NCBI RefSeq assembly: GCF_037652055.1
Contig: NZ_JBBKAH010000008.1
Span: 1-64,000 of the forward strand
DNA from: Pelagibius sp037652055
GTDB lineage: Bacteria > Pseudomonadota > Alphaproteobacteria > Kiloniellales > Kiloniellaceae
Reading direction: 5' to 3'
Length of the DNA: 64,000 nt
Shown: positions 9,300-16,939 of the stretch, piece by piece
Numbering within the stretch: position 1 is the first letter of the stretch
How the letters are laid out: the number at the start of each line of letters is the position of its first letter
Made by a program: the position numbers and the translations under genes
Notes under the pieces: generated by a model
Told to the model about the DNA's origin: nothing
Database searches by the model: none
Seen by the model: the letters and a program-made list of their open reading frames with translations, nothing else

Positions 9300-9327
9300 G
9301 TCTGCCTAGAAACGTCTGCCTAGAAAC
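9300..9327. repeat. 14-bp tandem duplication over the flgN stop codon
   Basis: GTCTGCCTAGAAAC occurs twice head to tail (9300-9313 and 9314-9327). The minus-strand stop codon of flgN (9320-9322) lies in the upstream copy of the transcript, so an in-phase second copy follows the stop. It is a small replication-slippage type duplication. Confidence 0.8.
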
Positions 9328-9781
9328 GCTGGTCGATCTGCACGGAAACCGGCGGCTTGGCCGTCGGCTTGGCGAGGCCGCCCTTGCTCGAGTAGCCCCC
9401 GCTCTCGGTCTGCTGCTCCTCGACGGCGTTGACGATGGCTGTCGCAACGCGCTGGTTGGCGGTACGCGCGGCGTTGATCGCCACCTCGTTCTCGCTCATC
9501 ACCGAATGCATGCGCTCCATCACGTCTTTCAGCTCGTCGCGCAGCACCGGATCGATGGCATCGGCGAAGGCCGGGTTGGCGCGCATCCCCTCGGTCTGCT
9601 TCTCGTAGGCTTCCACCAGACCCAGCTTGTGGTCCTGCAGTTCGCCGAAGTCGCGCACCCGCATGGCGCGCAGCAGTTCGACCTCGCGGCTCATCACCGC
9701 GGTCAGGTCCTGGACGATGTGGATCACCTGACGCAGCTCCTCTGCAGTCGGCGGAGCCGCTTCGGGCTGGATGTCACTCAT
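9320..9781 (-). CDS. flgN: FlgN-type flagellar export chaperone
   Basis: This 153-residue, mostly helical protein has an acidic N-terminus and long amphipathic helices: RQVIHIVQDLTAVMSREVELLRAMRVRDFGELQDHKLGLVEAYE, then VMSENEVAINAARTANQRVATAIVNAV. This matches the FlgN chaperone of FlgK and FlgL in pattern. The C-terminus is Pro/Lys-rich and poorly conserved. It sits directly upstream of flgK and overlaps the 3' end of flgJ by 4 bp. The assignment rests on both pattern and context, because FlgN proteins diverge strongly. Confidence 0.8.
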   Translation of the reverse strand: MSDIQPEAAPPTAEELRQVIHIVQDLTAVMSREVELLRAMRVRDFGELQDHKLGLVEAYEKQTEGMRANPAFADAIDPVLRDELKDVMERMHSVMSENEVAINAARTANQRVATAIVNAVEEQQTESGGYSSKGGLAKPTAKPPVSVQIDQRF

Positions 9782-10083
9782 TGCTGTTTCTCCTGCATCT
9801 TCAGGATCTCGCGCTGCACCGCATCGGCGATGCCGACGCCGCCCGACTGGGCGATCGCCTTGCCGTATTCCTGGACCATCATGGAACGGTAGATTTCCTC
9901 GCCCTGGCCGCCGCCGAACGGGCCGGCGGTATCGATGCTCTCGAACACCGGCGCCAGCATCTCGGAGAGGAACAGGGCCTCGAACTCCTGGGCCGCCCGC
10001 TTGGCCGCCTGGTCGGACATGGCGGCCTCGGGCGAAGACAGCTTGAAGCGGGCGAGCGAGGCGGTGATGTCGGTCGCGTTCAT
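9778..10083 (-). CDS. flgJ: Rod-binding protein, FlgJ N-terminal domain type
   Basis: This 101-residue protein has the rod-binding domain of FlgJ only: AAKRAAQEFEALFLSEMLAPVFESID, then GGGQGEEIYRSMMVQEYGKAIAQSGGVGIADAVQREIL. The C-terminal muramidase domain of enterobacterial FlgJ is absent, as is usual in alphaproteobacteria, where a separate lytic enzyme opens the peptidoglycan. It lies 3 bp after flgI and overlaps flgN. Confidence 0.92.
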   Translation of the reverse strand: MNATDITASLARFKLSSPEAAMSDQAAKRAAQEFEALFLSEMLAPVFESIDTAGPFGGGQGEEIYRSMMVQEYGKAIAQSGGVGIADAVQREILKMQEKQQ

Positions 10084-10086
10084 GGC

Positions 10087-11265
10087 TCAGAGCACCTCGA
10101 TCTCGGCCTGCAGGGCGCCGGCCGCCTTGATCGCCTGGAGAATGGAGATCATGTCGCGCGGACCGATGCCGAGGGCGTTGAGGCCGTTGACCAGTTCCTG
10201 CAGGCTGACGCCGGAGGCCACCACGGCCAGGCGCTTGTCGCCGTCTTCGTCGACCTGGATGTCGGTACGGTCGACCACCTCGGTGTTGCCGGTGTTGGAG
10301 AAGGCGTTGGGCTGGCTGACCTGCGGGGTCTCGGTGATGCGGATCGTCAGGTTGCCCTGGGCGATGGCGACGGTGCTGATGCGCACGTTCTCGCCCATCA
10401 CGATGATGCCGGAGGCCTCGTCGATGATCACGCGGGCCGGCTGATCGGTGCGCACGCGCAGCTGTTCGATGTCGGTCATCAGGGCGACCACGTCGCCGTT
10501 GTAGCGGTCGGGCAGGTTGATCTGCACCGTGGTGGGATCGAGCGAGCGGGCCGAGGCTTCGCCGGTGAAGCCGTTGATCGCCTCGGCGACGCGGCGCGCG
10601 GTGGTGAGGTCCGGGTTGCGCAGCGCCAGCTTGACCGAGCGCAGCTGCTCCAGCTCGAAGCCCAGCTCGCGCTCGATGATGGCGCCGTTGGCGATGCGCC
10701 CGGCGGTCGGCACGCCCTTGACGATGGTCTCGGCATTGCCCGCGGCGCTGAAGCCGGCGACGGCCACCTGGCCCTGGGCCACGGCATAGACCTCGCCGTC
10801 GGCGCCCAGCAGCGGCGTCACCAGCAAGGTGCCGCCCAGCAGGCTCTCGGCATCACCCAGGGCGGAGACCTGGACGTCGATGCGGGTGCCTTGGCGGGAG
10901 AAGGGGGGCAGGTCGGCGGTGATCATCACCGCGGCGACGTTGTCGCTGTCCAGATCCTCATCGCGGGCGTTGACGCCCATGCGCTGCAGCATGCCGATCA
11001 GGCTTTCGCGGGTGAACACCGCGCTGTCCAGATCGTCGCCGGTGCCGTTGAGGCCGACCACCAGGCCGTAGCCGACCAGCAGGTTGTCGCGCACACCCTC
11101 GAAATCGGCGACGTCCTTGATGCGCGAGGCGCTCTGGGCGGCGGCGGGGCCGGCAGCAGCACCCAGCATAAGGCCCGCTGCGACGCTCAGGCCCAGCATC
11201 AGGGCCGCGGCGAGGCGGGGCAGGCGGGCGCCGGCGAGGGCGAGAAGGAGACGGGCGTTCGGCAT
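10087..11265 (-). CDS. flgI: Flagellar P-ring protein FlgI
   Basis: This 392-residue secreted protein forms the periplasmic P-ring. A signal peptide (Arg-containing N-terminus, hydrophobic core at about residues 14-30, AAAQS cleavage region) precedes the FlgI body: RIKDVADFEGVRDNLLVGYGLVVGLNGTGD, and later GPRDMISILQAIKAAGALQAEIEVL at the C-terminus. I chose the ATG at 11265 rather than the in-frame ATG at 11313. The latter would lie upstream of the expected transcription start from the sigma-54 site at 11315-11329. It is the first gene of the operon running to fliW. Confidence 0.96.
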   Translation of the reverse strand: MPNARLLLALAGARLPRLAAALMLGLSVAAGLMLGAAAGPAAAQSASRIKDVADFEGVRDNLLVGYGLVVGLNGTGDDLDSAVFTRESLIGMLQRMGVNARDEDLDSDNVAAVMITADLPPFSRQGTRIDVQVSALGDAESLLGGTLLVTPLLGADGEVYAVAQGQVAVAGFSAAGNAETIVKGVPTAGRIANGAIIERELGFELEQLRSVKLALRNPDLTTARRVAEAINGFTGEASARSLDPTTVQINLPDRYNGDVVALMTDIEQLRVRTDQPARVIIDEASGIIVMGENVRISTVAIAQGNLTIRITETPQVSQPNAFSNTGNTEVVDRTDIQVDEDGDKRLAVVASGVSLQELVNGLNALGIGPRDMISILQAIKAAGALQAEIEVL

Positions 11266-11314
11266 CAAGACATTCCCAAGGGGACCAAAGGGGCTTCGAC
11301 TCAGTCCTTCCAAT

Positions 11315-11329
11315 GCGAAAGCCGTGCCA
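11315..11329 (-). promoter_or_regulatory. Sigma-54 (RpoN) promoter for the flgI operon
   Basis: On the minus strand the site reads TGGCACG-gctt-TCGC, with GG and GC at the -24 and -12 positions and correct 10-bp spacing. This is a near-perfect RpoN consensus. The predicted transcription start (about 11303) leaves a leader of about 38 bases before the flgI ATG. It matches the class III rod/ring/hook promoters known from Caulobacter. Confidence 0.85.
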
Positions 11330-11452
11330 ACTGCCGGGGTTCCCGAAATGGCGGGAATTGGCGGATATCCGCGGGCCGGATCCGGGGCTGGCTGCCGGGG
11401 CGCGGCAAAAAGCGGGCGGGGACTGGGAAATTATTGCCGCTTTTTCAGAGGT

Positions 11453-11467
11453 TTAACGCCTTATTAA
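11453..11467 (+). promoter_or_regulatory. CtrA box upstream of fliX
   Basis: TTAA-cgcctta-TTAA, followed by C, is a perfect match to the CtrA site TTAA-N7-TTAAC. It ends 70 bp before the fliX ATG. fliX of Caulobacter is a CtrA-dependent class II gene, so both identity and location fit. Confidence 0.75.
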
Positions 11468-11536
11468 CCGCGCGGGCGCAGTGTCTCCGGGTGTTTCCCG
11501 CGCGCAGGGTTGCCGCAGGGTTTGCCAGGGTAGTGT

Positions 11537-11950
11537 ATGAAGATCGACCGTTTCTCCGGCCCGAAGGCCTCCGCCAGCCGCCGCAGTGGGTCCAGCGCCC
11601 CGACGGGCGGTGGCGGCTTCGCCAGGGCCCTGGCCGACGGCCCGTCCCAGACGGCCGCCCCTTCGGGTGCCTCGCCGGTGCAGGGCCTGAACGCCCTGCT
11701 GTCCCTGCAGGAGGTCGACGATGCAACCGACGGGCGCAAGCGTGCCCGCCGGCGGGCCGATGACCTGCTCGACCAGCTGGAGGATCTCAAGCTCTCCATC
11801 ATGCTGGGCGAGGTGCCGCTGGCTCAGTTGGAGAATCTGGCCGGCCTGCTGGCGCAGCGCCAGGCCGCAACCGACGACCCGAAACTCGCTCAAATCATTA
11901 ATGAAATTGAGATTCGGGCGGCGGTGGAGCTGGCCAAGCGGGGCCGCTGA
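11537..11950 (+). CDS. fliX: Flagellar assembly regulator FliX
   Basis: This 137-residue protein has a disordered Ser/Gly/Ala-rich N-terminus (about residues 1-50), then the conserved FliX helices: VQGLNALLSLQEVDDATDGRKRARRRADDLLDQLEDLKLSIMLGEVPLAQLENLAGLL and IINEIEIRAAVELAKRG. In Caulobacter, FliX couples completion of early flagellar structures to the sigma-54 activator FlbD. FlbD is not in this window. fliX diverges from the flgI operon, whose sigma-54 promoter would be a direct target of such control. Confidence 0.92.
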   Translation: MKIDRFSGPKASASRRSGSSAPTGGGGFARALADGPSQTAAPSGASPVQGLNALLSLQEVDDATDGRKRARRRADDLLDQLEDLKLSIMLGEVPLAQLENLAGLLAQRQAATDDPKLAQIINEIEIRAAVELAKRGR

Positions 11951-12003
11951 ACGCCGGCCGGCAGGCCGGAATCGGCCGCGGAAAAATTGTCGATTCCAAG
12001 CAC

Positions 12004-12031
12004 TTGCCGGGCTAGGCAAATTCCATATACT
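12004..12031 (+). promoter_or_regulatory. Sigma-70-type promoter for dksA
   Basis: TTGCCG (12004-12009), a 16-bp spacer and TATACT (12026-12031) lie about 37 bp before the dksA start. The -10 box is one base from consensus. It would allow dksA to be transcribed independently of fliX. Confidence 0.6.
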
Positions 12032-12067
12032 CCCGGCGCGTTTTGGTACTCATTTACGGGACCAGGG

Positions 12068-12484
12068 ATGACTGTCAAGTTGCCGAAGAACTACCGTCCG
12101 AAAGAGGACGAGGAGTTCATGAACCCGGTGATGCGTGAGTATTTCCGCCAGAAGCTGCTGCAGTGGAAGGCGGATCTGCAACGCGAATCGGGCGAGACGC
12201 TGCAGCACCTGCAGGAGGTCTCACTGCACGAGCCGGACATCGCCGACCGGGCGTCCCTCGAAACCGACCGTTCGCTGGAGCTGAGAACCCGCGACCGGGA
12301 GCGCAAGCTGATCTCCAAGATCGACGCGGCGCTCAGAAGGATCGAGGACGAATCCTACGGCTACTGCGAGGAAACCGGGGAGCCGATTTCGCTCCGCCGC
12401 CTCGAAGCCCGGCCGATCGCCACCTTGTCGATCGAATCGCAGGAGCGGCACGAGCGCATGGAGCGCACACACCGCGACGACTGA
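12068..12484 (+). CDS. dksA: RNA polymerase-binding transcription factor DksA
   Basis: This 138-residue protein enters the RNA polymerase secondary channel and acts with ppGpp. The N-terminus MTVKLPKNYRPKEDEEFMNP is followed by a coiled coil whose tip keeps the D-x2-D-x-A motif (D57, D60, A62). In the zinc-finger region only the first cysteine (C100) remains. The other three ligand positions are T103, S121 and S124, so it probably does not bind zinc in the Escherichia coli manner. Reduced-cysteine DksA proteins are known in alphaproteobacteria. I chose the ATG at 12068 for its ribosome-binding site and family length. A longer in-frame start at 11987 would overlap the promoter. Confidence 0.95.
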   Translation: MTVKLPKNYRPKEDEEFMNPVMREYFRQKLLQWKADLQRESGETLQHLQEVSLHEPDIADRASLETDRSLELRTRDRERKLISKIDAALRRIEDESYGYCEETGEPISLRRLEARPIATLSIESQERHERMERTHRDD

Positions 12485-12548
12485 GACCTTCTGCGGCCAG
12501 GGCAGGAAGCCGGCACTGCCGCAGCGAAAGATCCCCAAACAGATAGCC

Positions 12549-12583
12549 AAAGGGCCGCGTCATACGACGCGGCCCTTTGTTTT
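12549..12583. terminator. Bidirectional terminator between dksA and flgH
   Basis: AAAGGGCCGCGTC pairs with GACGCGGCCCTTT around an ATAC loop, followed by GTTTTT. The perfect 13-bp stem flanked by A- and T-runs serves dksA and probably the converging flgH operon. Confidence 0.9.
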
Positions 12584-12641
12584 TCCTGCATCGTCCCGGG
12601 TGCGAAGCGGGGTGGGCAGGGGAGGAAGCTTTCGCTCAGGC

Positions 12642-13445
12642 TTAGAACGGCCAGATGATGTCGAAGACCTGCTGGCCGTAGCGCGGCTGCTGGACGTCGG
12701 AGATCTGGCCCTGGCCGCCGTAGGCGATGCGCGCCTCGGCGATCTGGTCGTAATCGATGGTATTGACCGAGGTGATGTCTTCCGGGCGGATGATGCCGGC
12801 GACCTGCAGTTCGCGCTTCTCGTAGTTGACCCGCACCTCCTGGCGGCCGGCCAGCACCAGGTTGCCGTTCGGCAGCACCTGGGTGACCAGCGCGGCGACG
12901 CGCAGGTTGATCGACTCGTTGCGGGTGACCCCGCCGGCGCCGGCGCTGGAGGAATCGCTGTCCAGGTCGACCAGGTTGGTCGGGTCGACCGCGTCCGGCA
13001 GGATCCGGCCGAGCTGGGTTTCGAAGCCGAGGAAGGCGCTGGCCGAGGAGTTCTCCGCGTTGGTGCGGCTGCGCGTCGTCGCGTTGTTGATCGCTGCGTT
13101 GTCGGAGATCTCGATGATCACCGTCAGGATGTCGCCGACGTTGCTGGCGCGCTGGTCTTTCAGGAAGGCGCGCGAGCCCGGGCGCCACAGCGAGTTGGGC
13201 TGGCGCTCGACCGGCAGCGGCGCCGGCATCGGCAGCGAGACCGCTTCTGGCGCGGCCAGCGGGGCCGGGCTCTGGATGGCCGAGAGCTTGGGCTCCTCGC
13301 CGACGGAGGCGAGGCGGTTCATCATGTTGCAGGCACTCAAGGTGAGGCCGATCAGCGCGATCGCAATGGCGTTGCGCGCCATCCTGCCTGCGCTGTGCGC
13401 GGTGTTCGGGGTGTGGTTCATGGCACTCTTCTGGCTGCGGGACAT
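12642..13445 (-). CDS. flgH: Flagellar L-ring lipoprotein FlgH
   Basis: This 267-residue outer-membrane lipoprotein forms the L-ring. The signal sequence ends in a lipobox (LTLSAC, with the lipidated Cys at about residue 39). The body has the FlgH signatures SLWRPGSRAFLKDQRASNVGD, LTVIIEISDNAAI and ELQVAGIIRPEDITSVNTI. I chose the ATG at 13445, which lies 14 bases after the flgA stop. A longer frame exists but overlaps flgA. It is the last gene of the flgF-flgG-flgA-flgH operon. Confidence 0.95.
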   Translation of the reverse strand: MSRSQKSAMNHTPNTAHSAGRMARNAIAIALIGLTLSACNMMNRLASVGEEPKLSAIQSPAPLAAPEAVSLPMPAPLPVERQPNSLWRPGSRAFLKDQRASNVGDILTVIIEISDNAAINNATTRSRTNAENSSASAFLGFETQLGRILPDAVDPTNLVDLDSDSSSAGAGGVTRNESINLRVAALVTQVLPNGNLVLAGRQEVRVNYEKRELQVAGIIRPEDITSVNTIDYDQIAEARIAYGGQGQISDVQQPRYGQQVFDIIWPF

Positions 13446-13459
13446 CTGCCTGACTCCCT

Positions 13460-14470
13460 TTAGCGTTGGGCGGTGATGCTGGCGGGCACCACGATGACGG
13501 CGCCGCTGTCGACGACTTCGGCGTTTACGACGTTGTTGGACTTGGTGTTCATGACGCGGATGACGTCGCCTTGGGCACCTGCCTCCAGGGCGCGGCCCTG
13601 CACGCTCAGCTCCATGCGCTGGGTGCGCAGGCGGATGGTCACCAGGCTGTTCTTGGCCACCACCACCGGGGTCTCCAGGTCGGAGGAGCGCACGATATCC
13701 TGTGCGCGGATCGGCCGGCGCGGGCTCATGCCCACCAGGCTGGCACTGTCCAGCACCGCGGTGCGGGTCAGTCGGTTGGCCTGCACGCTCATCCATTCGA
13801 TATCGCGATCGCGGATGACCTCGCCCGGTTTCACGTTGCGTGTCAGCACCGGGATCTCGGTCATCGCCAGCGCGCGGCCGGTGACGCCCAGGCTGACCGC
13901 CGGCTCGCCGGCGGCCGGCGCCACCACCTGGGCGAGGAAGCGCCCGTTGCTGGGATCGAGGGTAAGGCGGGTGACCTTCACGCCGCCGCCGCTGGTGCTC
14001 GGCAGGCGCAGGCGCAGGTCGGGATTGTCAAAGGAGAGCTGCACGTCGCCGTCGATACCCTGCTCGGCCAGCGCCAGGCGCAGGGCCGCCTCGACCTCCG
14101 CGGCGGGGACGTCGCGGCTGGCGCGTGTCAGGTTGACCCGCTCGTAGCGTGAGCGCGGCTGCCACGGCAGGTCGTGCGCCTTGGCCAGGGCGTAGAGCCA
14201 GCGCGTGCCGATCTCGATCGACACGCCGGGCTCTGGAGCGCGCGCCACCGGCGTCTCGGCCAGGGCCGGATCGCTGATGCCGTCGAAGAGGTCGTGCAGG
14301 CGCACCACCGCGTCCTCGACCAGCGTTTCGGCGCGCAGGATGACGATGTCGCCGGCCGCGGGGACCGTCTTGGCCGTCTTGCCGGCGGCCGGCGCCGGGA
14401 CGGCGGCGGCAAGGACCAGCAGGATGCCGAGCGTGACGGCGGCGATGGCCTTGTTGAGCATGCTGTGCAT
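13460..14470 (-). CDS. flgA: Flagellar P-ring assembly chaperone FlgA
   Basis: This 336-residue periplasmic protein helps FlgI polymerise into the P-ring. An N-terminal signal peptide (hydrophobic core at residues 6-27) precedes a long N-terminal region. The C-terminal SAF-type FlgA domain follows: EIPVLTRNVKPGEVIRDRDIEWMSV, RRPIRAQDIV and ELSVQGRALEAGAQGDVIRVMNTKSNNVV. It is longer than enterobacterial FlgA (about 219 residues), which is normal for alphaproteobacteria. It lies between flgG and flgH. Confidence 0.93.
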   Translation of the reverse strand: MHSMLNKAIAAVTLGILLVLAAAVPAPAAGKTAKTVPAAGDIVILRAETLVEDAVVRLHDLFDGISDPALAETPVARAPEPGVSIEIGTRWLYALAKAHDLPWQPRSRYERVNLTRASRDVPAAEVEAALRLALAEQGIDGDVQLSFDNPDLRLRLPSTSGGGVKVTRLTLDPSNGRFLAQVVAPAAGEPAVSLGVTGRALAMTEIPVLTRNVKPGEVIRDRDIEWMSVQANRLTRTAVLDSASLVGMSPRRPIRAQDIVRSSDLETPVVVAKNSLVTIRLRTQRMELSVQGRALEAGAQGDVIRVMNTKSNNVVNAEVVDSGAVIVVPASITAQR

Positions 14471-14483
14471 TCGGCTCTCCCGC

Positions 14484-15269
14484 TTACCTGAGCTGCGTCA
14501 CGGAGCGCATCATCTCGTCGGAGGACTCGATGACCTTGGAGTTCATCTCGTAGGCGCGCTGGGCGGTGATCAGGTTGGTGATCTCCGAGACCATGTTCAC
14601 GTTGGAGGTCTCGAGCGCGCCCTGGATGATCAGGCCGAAGCCGGCCGAACCGGGCGTTGCCACCGAGGCGTTGCCCGAGGCCGCCGTCTCCAGCAGCAGG
14701 TTCTGGCCGATGGCGTCGAGGCCCGCCTCGTTGGCGAAGTTGGCGAGTTCCAGCTGGCCGACGCGGACCGGGGCGACCTGGCCGTCGAGATCGACATAGA
14801 CCTCGCCGCTCTCGTTCACCGAGATGGAGACCGCGTCGTCGGGCACCGTGATGCCCGGCTGCACGATGTAGCCGTCGGCGGTGACGATGTCGCCGTCGGG
14901 GCTGAGCTGCAGGCTGCCGGCGCGGGTGTAGGCGGTCTCGCCGCTGGGCGTCTCGACCATCAGGAAGCCGCGGCCGTTGATCGCCAGGTCCAGCGGGTTT
15001 TCGGTCTGCTGGATGTTGCCCTGGCCGGAAATGCGGTAGATCGCCGCCGACTTCACGCCGAGGCCCAGCTGCACGCCGGTCGGCACGATGGTGCCGGCAT
15101 CGGAAGAGGCGGAGCCGACACGGCGCATGTTCTGGTACAGCAGGTCCTGGAACTCCGCGCGGTGGCGCTTGAAGCCCGTGGTGTTCATGTTGGCGATATT
15201 GTTCGAGATGACTTCGACATTGAGCTGCTGAGCCAGCATGCCCGTCGCGCCGATGTTCAGAGATCGCAT
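14484..15269 (-). CDS. flgG: Distal rod protein FlgG
   Basis: This 261-residue protein builds the distal flagellar rod. The N-terminus MRSLNIGATGMLAQQLNVEVISNNIANMNTTGFKR carries the rod signature. It is followed by FQDLLYQN, the NPLDLAINGRGFLMVETPSG motif and a C-terminal LITAQRAYEMNSKVIESSDEMM helix. Length and pattern are typical. It is encoded between flgF and flgA. Confidence 0.97.
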   Translation of the reverse strand: MRSLNIGATGMLAQQLNVEVISNNIANMNTTGFKRHRAEFQDLLYQNMRRVGSASSDAGTIVPTGVQLGLGVKSAAIYRISGQGNIQQTENPLDLAINGRGFLMVETPSGETAYTRAGSLQLSPDGDIVTADGYIVQPGITVPDDAVSISVNESGEVYVDLDGQVAPVRVGQLELANFANEAGLDAIGQNLLLETAASGNASVATPGSAGFGLIIQGALETSNVNMVSEITNLITAQRAYEMNSKVIESSDEMMRSVTQLR

Positions 15270-15285
15270 CGCTCAGACCCTCGCT

Positions 15286-16014
15286 TTAAGCTTGTGACGT
15301 GCCGCCGAGCGACTGGATCGCGCGGCGCAGGCGTTCGTGTTCGTCGTTGACCAGCTTGCCGGTGGACGTGTAGTGGCGCACCGTCTCGATCATCTTGGTC
15401 AGCTCGATGATGCCCTGGACGTTGGAGCCCTCGATCATGCCCTGCATGACTTCGGCGTCCTCGTTCGGCAACGGATCCTGGCCGTCGGCGTCATAGAGGC
15501 CGTCGGCCAGCTTCACCATCGCCTGCTCGTTCTCGAAGCGGACGATGCTGAGACGGCCTACCGGGCCCAGGTCGGTGGAGATGGTGCCGTCGCGGGTCAC
15601 CGTCACGTCGCGGCTGTTGGGCGGCAGGACGACCGGATTGCCGCCTTCGCCCAGTACGCGCTGGCCGCTGGAGGTGACCAGCTCGCCGGCGGCGTTCAGC
15701 TGGAACACGCCGTTGCGGGTGTAGCGGGTGCCGACCGGGGTCTCGACCTCGAAGTAGCCGTCGCCGGCGATGGCGAGGTCCAGCGGATTCTCGGTCGTCG
15801 TCATCTGGCCTTCGGTCAGATTGCGCACCAGGGAGATGTCCTGGACGAAGCTCATCTTCTCGCCGCTGTCGGAGGTCTCCAGGTACTCGACGAAGAGCAT
15901 GGACTGGCCCTTGTAGGCCGGGGTGTTGAGGTTCGCCATGTTGTTGGCGATCACATCCATCTCCCGCCGCAGGACCATCTGGCGCGATAGCGCGATATAA
16001 CCGGCGTTTTCCAT
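15286..16014 (-). CDS. flgF: Proximal rod protein FlgF
   Basis: This 242-residue rod protein begins MENAGYIALSRQMVLRREMDVIANNMANLNTPAYKG. It has the shared NPLDLAIAGDGYFEVETP motif and a C-terminal helix (IIELTKMIETVRHYTSTGKLV). The ATG at 16014 is supported by the family N-terminus and by the sigma-54 site about 60 bp upstream. It is the first gene of the flgF-flgG-flgA-flgH operon. Confidence 0.96.
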   Translation of the reverse strand: MENAGYIALSRQMVLRREMDVIANNMANLNTPAYKGQSMLFVEYLETSDSGEKMSFVQDISLVRNLTEGQMTTTENPLDLAIAGDGYFEVETPVGTRYTRNGVFQLNAAGELVTSSGQRVLGEGGNPVVLPPNSRDVTVTRDGTISTDLGPVGRLSIVRFENEQAMVKLADGLYDADGQDPLPNEDAEVMQGMIEGSNVQGIIELTKMIETVRHYTSTGKLVNDEHERLRRAIQSLGGTSQA

Positions 16015-16073
16015 CTTTCTGACAATTCCTCGTTTGGGCAGTGCCAGGCGTCCTGCCCGGCGCTCAGTCTGAC

Positions 16074-16088
16074 GCAAGCCCCGTGCCA
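16074..16088 (-). promoter_or_regulatory. Sigma-54 (RpoN) promoter for the flgF operon
   Basis: On the minus strand the site reads TGGCACG-gggc-TTGC, a perfect match to the RpoN consensus. The predicted transcription start (about 16062) is about 48 bases before the flgF ATG. It lies in the 322-bp divergent region between flgF and fliL, which otherwise holds a CtrA-like box (16266-16281) and GC-rich sequence without a recognisable gene. Confidence 0.9.
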
Positions 16089-16265
16089 GACGATGAGGCG
16101 AGGAAATCCAAGGCGTTGGGGTGCACCTCGGGGCGGCAGGGCCGGATCCTGGCAGAGCTTGCCGGGCAGTTCTTGCCGCGGGCGGAGCGCAGCGGGCGGG
16201 GGGCCGTCCCTCAAGGCCCGGCTGGGCAAAATTGCTGCGAAATTCTGGTCGGAACACAGCCTCGC

Positions 16266-16281
16266 TCAACCAAGTCTTAAC
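16266..16281 (+). promoter_or_regulatory. CtrA-like box upstream of fliL
   Basis: TCAA-ccaagtc-TTAAC is one mismatch from the CtrA consensus and ends 56 bp before the fliL ATG. fliLM is a CtrA-controlled class II operon in Caulobacter. Confidence 0.55.
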
Positions 16282-16336
16282 CATCGGGCTTTAGGCTCTA
16301 ACTGGGCGAAAACTCAAGAGAAATAGGTTGACTGGT

Positions 16337-16855
16337 ATGGCCGATCAGGCGGTGACTCAAGATCTCGGCGACATGGAGATCGAGGCGACCCCGAAGGGTG
16401 GCCTCAACGGTAAGAAGCTCGTTTTGTTCATCATTCTGCCGCTGCTGTTGCTGCTCGGCGGTTTCGCGGGCGCGTATTTCGCCGGCCTGCTGGACCCGCT
16501 GCTGGGCAAGCACGAGCCCGTGGTGGAGGAGCAGAAGGCCCCCGAGCCGGTGACCGTGTTCTTCGACCTGCCGCAGATGCTGGTGAACCTCAATACCGGC
16601 GGCAAGAAGAACAACTACCTGAAGATCGCCATCAGCCTGGAGCTGACCAGCGAGGCAGCCCGCGCCGAGCTGGAGACCCTGCTGCCGCGCGTGATCGACA
16701 ACTTCCAGGTCTACCTGCGCGAACTGCGGGTCGAGGACCTGCGCGGTTCGGCCGGCGTGCAGCGCCTGCGCGAAGAGCTGCTGATGCGCGTGAACGCCGC
16801 GGTTCACCCTGTCGAGGTGAAGGACGTGTTGTTCAAGGAAATGCTGGTCCAGTAG
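16337..16855 (+). CDS. fliL: Flagellar basal body-associated protein FliL
   Basis: This 172-residue inner-membrane protein is found around the stator. It has an acidic N-terminus, one membrane helix (about residues 26-48, LVLFIILPLLLLLGGFAGAYFAG), then the FliL periplasmic domain: VTVFFDLPQMLVNLNTGGKKNNYLKIAISLEL and a terminal LREELLMRVNAAVHPVEVKDVLFKEMLVQ. An alternative TTG start 9 bases upstream is possible. It is the first gene of the motor operon, ahead of fliM. Confidence 0.95.
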   Translation: MADQAVTQDLGDMEIEATPKGGLNGKKLVLFIILPLLLLLGGFAGAYFAGLLDPLLGKHEPVVEEQKAPEPVTVFFDLPQMLVNLNTGGKKNNYLKIAISLELTSEAARAELETLLPRVIDNFQVYLRELRVEDLRGSAGVQRLREELLMRVNAAVHPVEVKDVLFKEMLVQ

Positions 16856-16939
16856 GGGCGGCGACGAAGGGCAAAGCCCTCCGTACGCCGGCGCTCGGAC
16901 CGAGCCGAACTTTAAGATGTATTTTCGATCAAAGGGTTA

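Noticed and set aside
11421..11436. TGGGAAATTATTGC before fliX as a sigma-54 promoter
   Set aside because: The GG-GC spacing is one base short, which abolishes RpoN recognition.
16245..16259. TGG-N10-GC element on the plus strand before fliL as a sigma-54 site
   Set aside because: Spacing fits, but the CAC and TT positions do not match; the CtrA-like box is a better candidate.
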